Shown here one piece after another: positions 1 to 12,074 of a stretch of DNA of 64,000 nucleotides (its first letter is position 1; the number at the start of each line of letters is the position of its first letter). The position numbers and the translations under genes were made by a program. The notes below the pieces were generated by a model that was not told where the DNA came from, did no database searches, and saw nothing but the letters and a program-made list of their open reading frames with translations. The stretch is from assembly GCF_013373865.1 (NCBI RefSeq), contig NC_050470.1, positions 3,952,373-4,016,372 of the forward strand, given 5' to 3'. This stretch comes from Monomorium pharaonis. Lineage: Eukaryota; Arthropoda; Insecta; Hymenoptera; Formicidae.

Positions 1-287
1 TTTTTATACTGCGTTGAATCTACACGTGTCTGAATGAAGCGCACCGAATGAAAATTACTGGTTACGAATCAAGCAAAATAAAACAAAAGCGCAATTACAA
101 ACGGTCAATTTATCGCGCGACTATTATTCTCAGGAAAACACAATATATCTTGTTTTTATCTGATGATAACAAATGCGCACAAATGATCGCCCGCTTTTAA
201 TCCTGGCCCGTTGAGCAGCTTTTCTCGATGCAGTCGAGAGGCAATCTTCGAGACGGTCATATTTTCATAATTGCCTTATCTTCTCAG

Positions 288-1144
288 GCTATATGGGTGT
301 TCAGCTTAATTGATTATGAGCCGCCGACCTACCACAACGGCGACTATACATATCCATGGTGGGCAGAAGCGATCGGATGGGGTATCGCGTCTCTCTCTTT
401 AATTTGCATTCCCGCTTTTGCCGTTTACGTATTTATCAAAGCGGACGGTGCCACATTTGCCGAAGTATGTAGAGTTTTATTGATACTGTTGCATTGAAAT
501 CAATTGATTTATTACCATTTAAAGAGTTTAACACTAAAACTGCCAAAGCAGTCCATGTTGCAATGTTTTATTCAATTTGTAATAATGTACTTTTTCTAAA
601 ATTTTTTGTTTATTGCAACATATATAATTAAATTAATTTATTCTTTACTTTTATTCTTTTAGACAATATAATATTTATTTATCATAAGCATAGTACATTT
701 AATAAAATAATATACATTTAAGTAATAATTATATATTACCTGTTAGTTTTAGTGTTAATTATCTATAAAAATGTTAATATATATTATTTTAACAATTTCT
801 CTACTGTAACGTAAATATTTTTTTAAATAAAAATTCAACATTACAATTTTGTTATAAATAAAAAGATTATTAATATTTTGTATCGATAAGAAAATATTTT
901 TAGATTGCTAAAAAGACATTACTAGGAAGGAAAAAGTATTTGACTTACTATACAGAAAAATTTGTATCCGTAGAGACTCAAAAATTCCATCAAACCGCAC
1001 TTCGAGGCATGCAAAGTTTGCGGACAGGAATATTGTATGGATTCCATACACAATCTGCCAGAAGACATGCTCAAGGAACCGCAAACAGACGTGAATACGT
1101 CCATACAACTGAATTCGCACTATCTGCTGAAACCTCAAACGTGA
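288..1144 (+). CDS. SLC6-family sodium/neurotransmitter symporter, C-terminal two exons (partial)
   Basis: Two coding exons of a gene whose 5' part lies left of the window: 288-464 and 974-1144, joined in phase 0 with the stop TGA at 1142-1144. The first exon follows a TTCTCAG acceptor and encodes the end of transmembrane helix 11, the extracellular loop and helix 12; the segment YPWWAEAIGWG is typical of SLC6 transporters. The second begins after CCGTAG and encodes RLKNSIKPHFEACKVCGQEYC followed by a polar tail of about 35 residues. SLC6 proteins are plasma-membrane transporters with twelve helices that co-transport an amino acid or neurotransmitter with Na+ and Cl-. Other frames are also open through the second exon, but only this one continues the family pattern (helix 12, short basic linker) from a matching phase. 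The subfamily (glycine, proline, GABA or orphan type) cannot be decided from this fragment. Confidence 0.85.
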
Positions 1145-1963
1145 TAACGTGTTGACTCGCAGAAGCGATCAACTTTCCACGATTTAATCCACAGAATGCG
1201 AAGTCATATTGAGGAATAATTGTTTAACAAGAAACGTCGTTCGCTTACGTACTTTTACTATCATCGGCCATTACAACAGCTGTCGTGGCAGTCAACATTC
1301 CATTATTTATAGTCTTGTTTTAAGGACCGTAATCCCTTGCGAAAGAGTCATTAGGATAAGAATATAATCGTTACTTCTTATAAACTGTTACTCTTTACGC
1401 CATCGTTATGTGATAGACTATAGACGAGCACTGATTCGACGTAGAAGTATATTTCTGTATATATAATAGTCAATACGTACTATAATGTGTATACATATAT
1501 ATAATATAATTGATTATAATTTTAATAAATTATTGTATATTGTCCAAAATGTATGTGTATTTCTTTCAATATTATCAGAGATTTTCGTATTGCTTCTTAG
1601 TTCCTAATTCCTTTAATTTTATTGAAAGTACTAAAACGAAATTTTTTAAACTTATGTGGACATATCATATAATTACTCTTCTTTCTTAATAATTATGATT
1701 TATTGTATTTGGCTATTAAATGACCATATAACATGGAACCTTAGAGAAGATTTCGTCAGACTCGAGCTTATGTAACTTTAGAATCTCCGTTACGCAGCGG
1801 GTTTCCATCGTATTGAATCCTCATACGTTAAATTAGATATAACTAATTGCATTATGCGTCTCTGGGACACAAGTCCCGCGATAGCGATAGCTCTCATTTG
1901 AGCACCGGGCAGGCTCAAGTTCGCATCGAAGTTTAACGTCGTTCCGCTTAAAGTTGCCGAACC
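1145..1963. other. Intergenic region between SLC6 gene and norpA
   Basis: AT-rich spacer holding the 3' UTR of the SLC6 gene and the norpA promoter. The last 250 bases before the norpA ATG are less AT-rich and include two TCGAAGT/TCGAGCTT-like blocks, consistent with a 5' UTR, but no precise start site or TATA box can be assigned. Confidence 0.4.
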
Positions 1964-4900
1964 ATGACAAAGAAGTTCGAATTTAATTGGCGCATCGAAG
2001 TGCCGGAGCTCTTGAGAAATGGCTTAATGTTCGATCGATGGTTCGAAGACAAGGAGACGACTGAATACGAGCCGAATTGCCTATTCAAAGTCGATGAGTA
2101 TGGTTTTTTCATATATTGGAAAAGCGATGACAAGGTAGCTTACCGTAGAATCTTTGTAAAACTTCTAGATAAATTATTCAGTTATTATGTTTCAACAAAT
2201 AAACTCACGATATAAGTAAATCATGATATTTTTGTAGGATGGTGATGTTATAGAGTTGGCTCAAGTGTGCGATATTCGTTACGGAGGCACACCAAAGGTA
2301 AATTTTACATAAAATAAAATTCAAAATAAAAATAATATAATAATAATAATTTATATTTTACATCGCGACGATTGGTCTATCTAGGATCCAAAGTTATGTA
2401 ATAAATTAAGTAAACACGGAACCTCGGAGCAACTGGATCAAAAAAGTTTAACTATTTGCTCCGGGGTGGATTATACGAATATTACTTATCAGCACGTTGT
2501 ATGCCCGGATGCACAAACTGCTAAGGTATAATTAAGAAGTTGTAAAACGATTAAAACTACATTTATAAATTTAAACTTTAGAGAAATTTGTCAATATTAT
2601 TAACATTTTTCTCAAATTTAATTTTATATAAATAAATTTAAAAAAGGATTTAAGCTCAAAATAAATCTAAATAATACAGAGTAATGTTAATTCAAAGTTA
2701 ACAACGGATACGTCTGTTTAGATGTACATGTACAAAGTAGAAGTAGTAGTAATAATGAAAGTTGCTCGACTTTACATTCCTCAAGCTTAACACAAGCTTT
2801 AATAGAAACCCTGGACACATATAGTTCTTTTAGGCTTGATGCAATCTTTACGTTCTTAGTTTTAGACTTTATAGAATCCTTAAGCTTTAACGCAGCCTAA
2901 GAAAAATATATGTAGAATGATGGTTGAAATCGAACCCGTCAATTATAAGCCAACTGTTTTTGTACAGAATTTTAATTTTAATTTAATTTTAAAATATTCC
3001 CTATTTTTTATTATAATTAAATTACTCGTGAAAATTTGGTACATATGAATATTGACCGCTAATGTAGAGAATTACATTCACAATTTAACCTTTAATGTAA
3101 TTATTTAATTTGCCCTTTTATCTTTGTTTTAAATATACAGATTAATTTTATATTACTTTATCATTAATGTAATTAATATCCTCAATTATATTCTTATTTA
3201 ATTTCTCTATATATTAATGCTAATCTGTGATTTAATTAATTCAGGATTGGCAGGCTGGTTTGCGTTTAATTACACACAACACAAAAGCAAGTAACGTTTG
3301 TCCAAGAACACAGCTTATGAAGCAGTACGTATTCATCAACTCGAATTCAATATGGCTGCATAAAAATATAACAAATATCTATTTGAACGCTAATGCTGTT
3401 TATTTTGATCATTAAATGAAATTTGGGTGATCGTGCTAGTTGGATGAAGCTAAGTTTTCAAGTCGATCCGAAGGGAAAAGTTCCTGTGAAAGTGATATCA
3501 AAGACTTTTGCATCTGGAAAGACCGAAAAACTCGTTTATCAAGGATTATCGGAACTAGGTCTGCCCAGTGGAAAGGTGAGTCAGTAAGTATGGAAATAGC
3601 AAGGGTATTTTCCAAAGAAAAAGGATCTTAATTAACATTCAAATGCGATCGATAAAGTTTATTTAGAGAAATTTCAAAGTTATTTTTGCTGCAAGTAATT
3701 GCATGACTTTTTCCAATTTCAATTGGAGTAGAGAATAAAATTCTTCTTCATTAATTTTGATGATGTAAGTATTTTGATTGCAAACGATTTTTGCACATAA
3801 ATTTAATCGTCACAGTATTTATAGTACGTCGTATATATTCGAAGTTATTATCTTGTTATTAACTCGTATAAAACAAAGTTTATATGTTTTTGAATATCCT
3901 TATTTATAATACAGCGTTATTTTAATAAATATATTAATGTTAATGTTAATTGTAAGTAAAAATTATATTTATTTAAGCTGCAAATATATCTCATTGCTCA
4001 CACGCGTTTTATATTTTGTAAAATTATATTTTGTAACTTTTCATGTTTCAGAATGACAAAATAGAACCAGAAGCTTTCACATTCGATAAGTTTTATAGCT
4101 TGTATTTCAAGATATGTCCTAGAAATGATATTGAAGAACTATTTCAATCGATGTAAGTATTATATTAAACTGGACCTTGCATACATACAAAAATTATACA
4201 CGAAATTATATCATTATTTTTGTATTTACAGCACAAAAGGAAAAACCGATACCATAAATTTATTGCAATTGGTGGAATTTATGAATACGAAGCAGAGGGA
4301 TCCGCGGCTTAATGAAATCTTATATCCACTGTACACAGAGAAGAGGTGTATGGAAATTATCAATGATTATGAAACGGATGAAAAAGCAAAAGGAGAAAGT
4401 GAGTTTAAGCAATATCCAATTTTTTTTTGTCATTATTCATTTTTTACATCACAAATAACGTTCTAATGTCTTACTATCTTTAGAAAAGCTAACGAAGGAG
4501 GGTTTTATACGGTATTTAATGTCAGATGAGAACGCACCGGTGTTCTTAGACAAATTGGAAGAATGGATGGACATGGACCAACCACTCGCGCATTATTATA
4601 TCAATTCCAGTCACAACACTTACCTCAGCGGCCGTCAAATCGGTGGCAAGAGCACCGTTGAAATGTACCGACAGGTTCTACTCGCTGGTTGCAGGTAATG
4701 CTATCTTTCAGTCGACATTTTTAACGACATTAAGATGGCGAATAAATTGAAAAATATTTCGAAATGATACTAAAAGGAAAACGAAAAAAGACTATTACAA
4801 CTGCAGATGCGTCGAGTTGGATTGTTGGGACGGAAAGGGCGAGGATGAGGAACCTATCATAACCCACGGCAAAGCTATGTGCACCGACATCCTTTTCAAG

Positions 4901-7900
4901 GATGTGATCTACGCCATAAGAGACACTGCATTTGTCACTTCTGAATACCCCGTAATTTTGAGTTTCGAGAATCACTGCTGCATGAACCAACAATATAAAC
5001 TCGCAAAATACTGCGATGAAATATTTGGCGACCTGTTGCTGAAGGAGCCCTTGAAAGATTATCCCGTGAGTCAAGAGACATTACGTTTAATGGCCGCGAG
5101 ATTAGCGGATTAAAATTAACCGTATATGCGAACATGTACATACATTATTTCCAGCTCGAGCCAGGATCTCCTCTTCCTCCGCCGAGCGCGCTGAAACGCA
5201 AGATATTGATTAAAAACAAACGATTAAAGCCGGAAGTGGAAAAGGTAGAGCTTGAGCTCTTTCGCGCCGGACAATTCGAAGTCAAGGATGAAGTGGTAGA
5301 GGATGCCAGTGCACCTGCAGCTGCTCCCCCTCCAGAACCAGAACCACCGAAGGTAAATATAACTATATTAATAAATCTTGAAAAAAAATGAAAGTTAAAC
5401 TTCGCTATCCCTTTTTCATTCTTCTTTCGTCTGGTAAAAATTTGTGATGTTACATTTGATACGTTTGCGATTGTGCAGGAAGGCGAAGCTCCTGCCGGAG
5501 GCGAAGGAACCGAAGAGGTACAAGCAGTCCAATACACAGGCAGTACAATGAGGGTTCATCCTTACCTTTCGTCAATGATAAACTATGCGCAACCAATAAA
5601 ATTTCAGAGTTTTGAAACTGCCGAGAGTACGTAATATATTTTTAACAGAACATCAACTTATCTTATTAAATTAATTATTAAAGTAATCAACACGCAAATT
5701 TGTATAAAATAACTTAAAGAGATTCTCGTAAAGAATTTATGAGAATCATTTTTAACATCAAAACAAGTCTACCAAAGGATTCATAATAATTAATTTTTAA
5801 CTTTTTTAATTAAATTAATAACGTTGTACTTTCCGTGACTGTTGTAATATGTAAATGTGTGTGTAATTTAATTAATTAATTATATATATATATATTTCAA
5901 CAGTAGAAAAAAGTATACATTAATCATCGTAATTATAATATTAAAACTGTTGTATAAATATGTATTTATTTCTTTTTATAAAATATCTAAAGTATTGCAA
6001 AATCATACAAAAATGTTGTCCATTAAAGACGTGTGAGTTTGTAAACGCGCGAAATTTAATATTCTTTTCTCGCGACGAGTTTTACGTATTATATAATGTA
6101 CCTTAAATTTACCGAGGTAGCGAGCGTGTACGTGGTAGTGCGTACGTCCCGGAGACTTAAGGAGGGTTAAATGAATGAGCGTACACGTGCACACGTGTCG
6201 CGCGCGCGACATGTACTAATGTCTCGACCCCGACGTTGCAGGCAAGAATATACATCATAATATGTCTTCGTTCTCCGAGACTGCCGCTCTTAACTATCTG
6301 AAAACTCACTCCGTGGAGTTCGTTAATTACAACAAGCGGCAAATGAGTCGAATATATCCAAAGGGTACGAGGGCTGATTCGTCGAATTACATGCCCCAGG
6401 TAACTGCAACAATACACAAACGCGCTTAGATTCCCCGCAGAGCTATTACTCACGTTATATTCCTATTGTTTAATAATATACAGACTGCATCGAAAGTCGC
6501 AGTCTCTTCCATTATTTTGAGAAACAAAATGGACAATCTCGTTTTGTTTGTGTGTACATTTATATGTATATGCGAGATGCTTGTTTTTATTTAGGTCTTT
6601 TGGAACGCCGGCTGTCAGATGGTGGCTTTGAATTTTCAAACTCCCGATCTGCCGATACAGCTCAATCAGGGGAAATTCGAGTACAATGGTACGACGGGTT
6701 ACTTACTAAAACCCGACTTCATGCGACGGCCTGATCGAAACTTCGACCCTTTTTCCGAGGACGTCGATGGCATCATCACCGCGCAGTGCTCCGTTCAAGT
6801 TATAGCCGGGCAATTCTTGTCGGACAAGAAGGTGGGCACGTACGTGGAGGTAGATATGTACGGTCTACCAGCAGACACGATTAAGAAGGAATTCAGAACA
6901 CGGATGGTGCCTGCGAACGGTCTGAATCCGGTCTACAACGAGGAGCCGTTCTTATTCCGGAAGGTCGTCCTTCCCGATTTGGCGGTGCTCAGATTTGGTA
7001 CATCTTTGACGTCTCTTCTTTACGAGAACATATCGTAATATAAATTCGAAGTAAATTTATGCCGCCGTTCGCAAACCGAACATTTTTCATTATCGTGTTT
7101 TCTTTCACTCAGGTGTGTATGAAGAGAGCGGCAAATTGCTCGGACAGCGAATCTTACCTTTAGATGGCCTGCAGGCCGGTTACAGACATATCTCCTTGAA
7201 AACCGAAGCAAACTTCCCGATGGCGTTGCCCATGCTCTTCTGCAACATAGAGCTGAAGATTTACGTTCCCGATGGATTCGAAGGTAGCATTCCAGCCGAT
7301 ACTCAAAAATAGTAGCACCCTTCGTGGTTTTCGTTCACAAGCCCACTTCCAATTTCAGACTTTATGGCCGCTTTGTCGGATCCGGGCGGTTTTAGCAAAG
7401 CTGCCGAGAAGCAAAGTGAGACGATGAAGGGACTTGGAATAGAACAGACGGATACCAAGGCGGAAGCTAAGAAGAAAGAAGAAGAAATGAAGAAGGGTAA
7501 TAAAGTCATATACAAGTGATTTTTCTTTTTACATAAAAAGTTAACAATTACGAGAATAAAAAATTATGTCGAAAATTATTTGTTATTATATATGCATATT
7601 AAATATTATACATGCGGTATTACTTACACAATTTCAGCGGAGGCATTCAAACTTGAACCTATCACGTTAGAATCTTTAAAAAAAGAGAAAGGTTTCAAAA
7701 TGGGCAAAAAGCATCAGAAAGAATTGGATACTATGAAGAAGAAACATGCTAAAGAGAGACAAACTATGCAAAAGAATCATTGTAGCGCCATCGAGAAGTT
7801 AACCAAAGGAAAAGAGTACATTAAAGTTTTTTATTTTAGTGTAATTTTATCTCGTAAAAAGATTTTAGAAATTTTCACATATTTAGAAATTTTACTATAT

Positions 7901-9065
7901 TTATTATTTAATATGTTACATATAATATTTTTAGCAAAAATGCTCTAGCGCAAGATGCGAATGTAAAGAAAATTATAAGTGAACAAACGACCCAATGGTC
8001 CGCCATAATGGAGAAGCAGAGGAAAGAAGAATGGGAATTATTGAAAAATCAAACACAAAACTCTCGTGATGAGTTAAAAAGATTGATCGAGATCGTGCAA
8101 GCTACGCAAGTTAAACAGATGCAAGCGAAACACGACAGGTTGGTTTATGCCATTCATCTATTTTATCATACTTTCTCGATGATTAATCTTCTAACTGCAA
8201 ATGCTTTAGCAATGGTAGCAACGCAGTCCAATTTGATCCAAAAGTATTCTCGATAGCATTTATAACAATTGCAAGTGCACTATTATTTTATCTCTACTCA
8301 TATCACAAACAATTTATTGTTGAATCTCGAGTAACCCGGCGATAGAGAATTAATCTTAACAATAGCATAAGTTTTAATTTTTCTTTGCTCCAAATATGTT
8401 AATATTGTAGAGACATAAAGGATATGAATACTAATCAAGCGAAAATATCCGTGGAAACAGCGAAGGAGGTGATGAATGATAAAGCTTTGAAGACAAAGGG
8501 TGATAAGGATAGACGGCTTCGCGAAAAAAAACAACAGAATACGAAAAAATTCATAGAAGAAAGGAAAAATATAGAAATCAAGCAAGGTCGTGAAAAAGAG
8601 AAGCTGAAAATTACACACCAAAAACAAGTAGAAGATCTAGACAAAGACATCAATGCAGTAAGTTTGAGATAGCTATTCATCCTAACGGTCTTCTTTAATA
8701 GAAAGACATATCGATCTTTTTACAACATAAGCAATTTTATAAAACTTGGAAGATAAAAGCATCAAATTCCTCTCATAGTTCTCTTTAGAATGAGAACTTG
8801 CGAATTGAGTTATAAAAACTTTATTCCTGTTCTTTATTTAATGAAGAAAAAAGTTTCGATCGTCATTAAATGTTTTACTGTTTCCTGTGAAAACAGAAAA
8901 AATGTAGAATAAAGTAAATTATAAAAAAATATATGCAATTTCCATCTATTAATATAATTTTGCGAAATAATGTGCATTTGTTTGTTTATTTTGCAGAGTA
9001 TTGAATTATATGAGAACGAAGTATTTGAATACGATTTATCACCTAAGGCAGAATTCTATACATAA
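1964..9065 (+). CDS. norpA: Phospholipase C beta, norpA type (complete, 19 coding exons, 1079 aa)
   Basis: Hydrolyses PIP2 to IP3 and diacylglycerol downstream of Gq; in insects it is the phototransduction PLC. Exons: 1964-2134, 2238-2297, 2385-2525, 3245-3324, 3440-3575, 4052-4152, 4232-4398, 4484-4694, 4807-5065, 5155-5352, 5479-5626, 6242-6399, 6595-6997, 7113-7283, 7359-7496, 7638-7815, 7935-8138, 8411-8657, 8997-9065; every junction is phase-consistent. Order: PH-like N-terminus (~1-140), EF-hand region (~150-310), X domain with catalytic His329 (SSHNTYLSG) and His376 (ITHG) and metal ligands near Glu359/Asp361, an acidic, proline-rich X-Y linker (~445-530), Y domain (~555-670), C2 (~680-800), and a long Lys/Glu-rich coiled coil (~850-1060) typical of PLC beta. 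The C-terminus is AEFYT, resembling the short hydrophobic end of fly NORPA that binds PDZ domains. The length matches fly NORPA (~1095 aa). The start MTKKFEFNW is the family start. Confidence 0.97.
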
Positions 9066-9675
9066 TTTTCTCACTATTCCTATTATCACATACTTATCAC
9101 TTACTAATATTGTTATCTTATATTTTGTATTATACATGTACTTATTTTTATATTTTTCATAATCATATATTGTTTTTTATACCATTAGATATTCCTGTAA
9201 CAAATTATTTTTCGCTAACATGTAATCCAACAAAGTTTGTAAACTTTGATTAATCGCTGATAAACAAATATCTATTATAACAAATATTAATACTTATGTA
9301 TATATATATGATTAAATAAAGAAATGGTTATCAAAAAATATCTCGTTGAAACACCTTACTTTGTATTTTTCATAAAATATATCAATTTCTTCTTCATAAA
9401 GAATGGCAGAGGTAAAAACCTAATACATTATATAATACATTTAAAATATTTATTAATAGTCTCAACAATTTTAAAACATTTTTTGTCTCCAAAGTGTAAT
9501 CAGAAACATGCACAGCTTTACAATTATATTTACATAACAATCGGAATGTATAAAACTATCGTTTGGCACACAATTTTGTACGTTGTTATACTTTTGTACG
9601 TTATTAAAGAGTATTAGATGCTGATAATTTTAAACCACAAACATTTTAATTTTTTGAAATCCTACTAAATTTTAT
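9066..9675. other. Convergent 3' intergenic spacer (norpA / aquaporin)
   Basis: A 610-base AT-rich spacer between two genes that end tail-to-tail. It holds both 3' UTRs; a 97-codon open frame inside it (9324-9617) has AT-driven composition and no family features, so no gene is called. Confidence 0.5.
9315..9320 (+). terminator. Candidate norpA polyadenylation signal AATAAA
   Basis: AATAAA about 250 bases after the norpA stop, in an AT-rich 3' UTR and before the tail of the convergent aquaporin gene. Chance occurrence is possible in such AT-rich sequence. Confidence 0.4.
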
Positions 9676-11074
9676 CTAAGAATACAAAGTAGCTGTACTT
9701 TCCTGTTGTTGAATAAAATTTTGTATAAACGGCATACGGTATACGCGCAAGGACGCAATAGATCCAATGCATGTTCCAATCCAATAAACCATTACATGCT
9801 CCAGAGACGAAGTTCCCAGACAGCCGTATTTTAAAGAAGTCGCTAATGCGGGATTGAAGTAACCGCCGGTGTAATTAAAAGCTGAATCCAAGGATGTATC
9901 AAAGATCAATAATACAAATATTTCTTCATCTTATGAAGAATATAGAAAGATTGTTGAAACATTCGCCAACCTGCTACTACCAAAGATGTCCCCACGAAGG
10001 CATCAATGATCGTGCTGAATCTTGGGTTCAAGTCACCTAATATGCGAGATACTACTCTGCATACACACGTTGCAATGCATTCCACAAGTGCTCCAGTTAT
10101 AACGGATACCTGAAAAATCATTGCACGCATTTTTGAATTTATTAAGTAATAATAAAATTATTCCAAATCACGTGTGAAACATGAGCATGTATTATGTTGG
10201 ATAATACATCGAGTAAATGATAAAATTCATGATATTTGAATATTAATATTAACTTTTAATATTTCATTTTATATGCAAACTGAATTTTGCTTGTAAAGTT
10301 AAAAGTGATGATTTGGCCTTGCCTGTAAATCTGTAGTGCAATCGCCGTAAGCTCTATTCTTGTGCGTCGAAGCGAATTGTAACGCCCACAACATTTGGAT
10401 GTACCTAAATATAATAAAACCGCCGGCCAATTCTGCGCATATCGATAGAAATGCGACGGTCAGGGGTTTTTTACGGATTACTATATCCTCCATATGTGTA
10501 TAAGGACATGCCGAAGCTTCATCCCAGTTTGTCGACCACCAGATTGTTAGTAGAAATAAATAAAACGCATACATCCATACTCCCCAATTATCCGCAACTA
10601 AAGAGACAAGTTCGAATTTCTTTTTGGGAAGAAGGCATTTAGAATAAATCATTTTGCTATTATACCATGTATAATAATAAAATAATAGAAAATAATACAA
10701 AAAAAATTTAATCAATAACTTAAAGATACATACATTAAAATAATATAATTATAACGCTAAAATATAATAATACATAATTGTATAATACAAATAAAAAATC
10801 TAAATCTAAAAAATCCGCAAGTTCAACATTTATTGAAAATTAGTCACACGACATCGCATAAATTGATATTTGTACAATAAAGAATCGACTTACTTATAAT
10901 GAGTTCGAAACATGCTCCGCAAAGTTCTGCCGTAGCAATGAATTCAAGGACCAAAATTCTTGTAAGGGGATAAGAATCAAGATAAAATAGTGCATAGAGT
11001 CTTAGCCAATACGCTATCCAAATCGTAACTCCGATATATACTGTAGACACTATCAAGTCTATTGATCCAGGCAT
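9676..11074 (-). CDS. Unorthodox aquaporin, AQP11/12-like (complete, 4 coding exons, 266 aa)
   Basis: Membrane channel of the MIP superfamily, subcellular (unorthodox) branch. Minus-strand exons in order: 10894-11074, 10323-10597, 9971-10109, 9676-9881, with phases 1, 0 and 1 at the junctions. The second hemichannel motif is canonical NPA (residues 208-210, in GGYFNPALATS). The first is CPY (residues 91-93, in ACPYTHMED) instead of NPA, which is the hallmark of the insect AQP12-like group. Hydrophobic helices fill residues ~7-60, 65-82, 105-130, 150-200 and 220-245. The second intron uses a GC donor (CAG|GCAAGG) rather than GT; the phase and protein alignment both require it. The start ATG is 4 bases inside an exon that follows a clear acceptor (AATAG|GATAATG), so a 5' UTR intron exists. 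The substrate (water, glycerol or peroxide) cannot be inferred. Confidence 0.92.
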
Positions 11075-11389
11075 TATCCTATTAAGATATACGTGTCATT
11101 TAAACAAGTGCGGCATCAGCATAACATATGACCGTAATAAAGCACATCCGACTCCACATGATAAAGAGAGAGTTATAGTTATAGTATATCTAACACAGTA
11201 TTATATAACTCATTTATAACAGAAATTTACAAATAGATATATTGTTTTCATCATTGAAATTATATTGAATATTTTATCAAGTATAATAACATGCATTTAA
11301 TGATAAAAGGGAAAAGTAAAGCTGCATTACGTAACTAATTCACTAACTACAATTACCTAATTTAATGGAGAAATATACTAAAAACTTAC

Positions 11390-11470
11390 ATAGGATAATC
11401 ACCAAATCACACCGATTACTATTTCAACTATTATCTCGGCTTTCATAAATACTTCGCGCACGAGGCATTC
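11390..11470 (-). promoter_or_regulatory. Probable 5' UTR exon and promoter of the aquaporin gene
   Basis: On the minus strand the sequence ending at 11390 has a consensus donor (CCTAT|GTAAGT). The matching acceptor lies at 11079-11080, 4 bases before the aquaporin ATG. This gives a 5' UTR intron of about 310 bases (11079-11389). The exon's 5' limit and the transcription start are estimates. Confidence 0.55.
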
Positions 11471-12074
11471 GCATTGAGTACGGGTTCACGTAACGGTTAT
11501 TTAAAACTAGGAGTGGCGAATATATATCTCTCTCTCTACGAGAATATGTCGCGAAGCTTTAAATAACTTGCCAAAATTGTCTCGAAATACAGTGTCATAA
11601 AACAACGGAATTTCTATTAATTTGGTCTTAAAAACAATACATTCAAAATAATTAGTTTAAAAAATTACTTAGAAAAAAATTAAAATATGGTGTAATAAAA
11701 CATAATTTAAAATACATTTTCTCATTTTCGTGAGTACACAATCGATTCTTGCAGAGAACTGAATGGCGCAATGCACCAATGACGTCGTGGATGCTGCAGA
11801 ATGTATATCTGATGCTGTTAAACCACTTTAAATAATTCATACAAAAAAAAGAATTTTATAGACAAAAATAATACTATATAAATTGTCATATAAAATACAT
11901 ATTAAGGTCAATTATAAAGGGACTCCACGAATACAATCAGAAATCATATCTGCAGTTTTATTCGTTTCATGAATTAACTACATTATTTTATATATACGTT
12001 GAAATAAATGATTTCATGTATTCTGAGAATGTGTAGAGATTAACATTAATCTTATCACTGTAAAAAAGAAACAT

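Noticed and set aside
940..1155. 71-codon + frame overlapping the second SLC6 exon
   Set aside because: The SLC6 frame through the same DNA (974-1144) has an acceptor in the matching phase and family-like sequence; this frame is its shadow.
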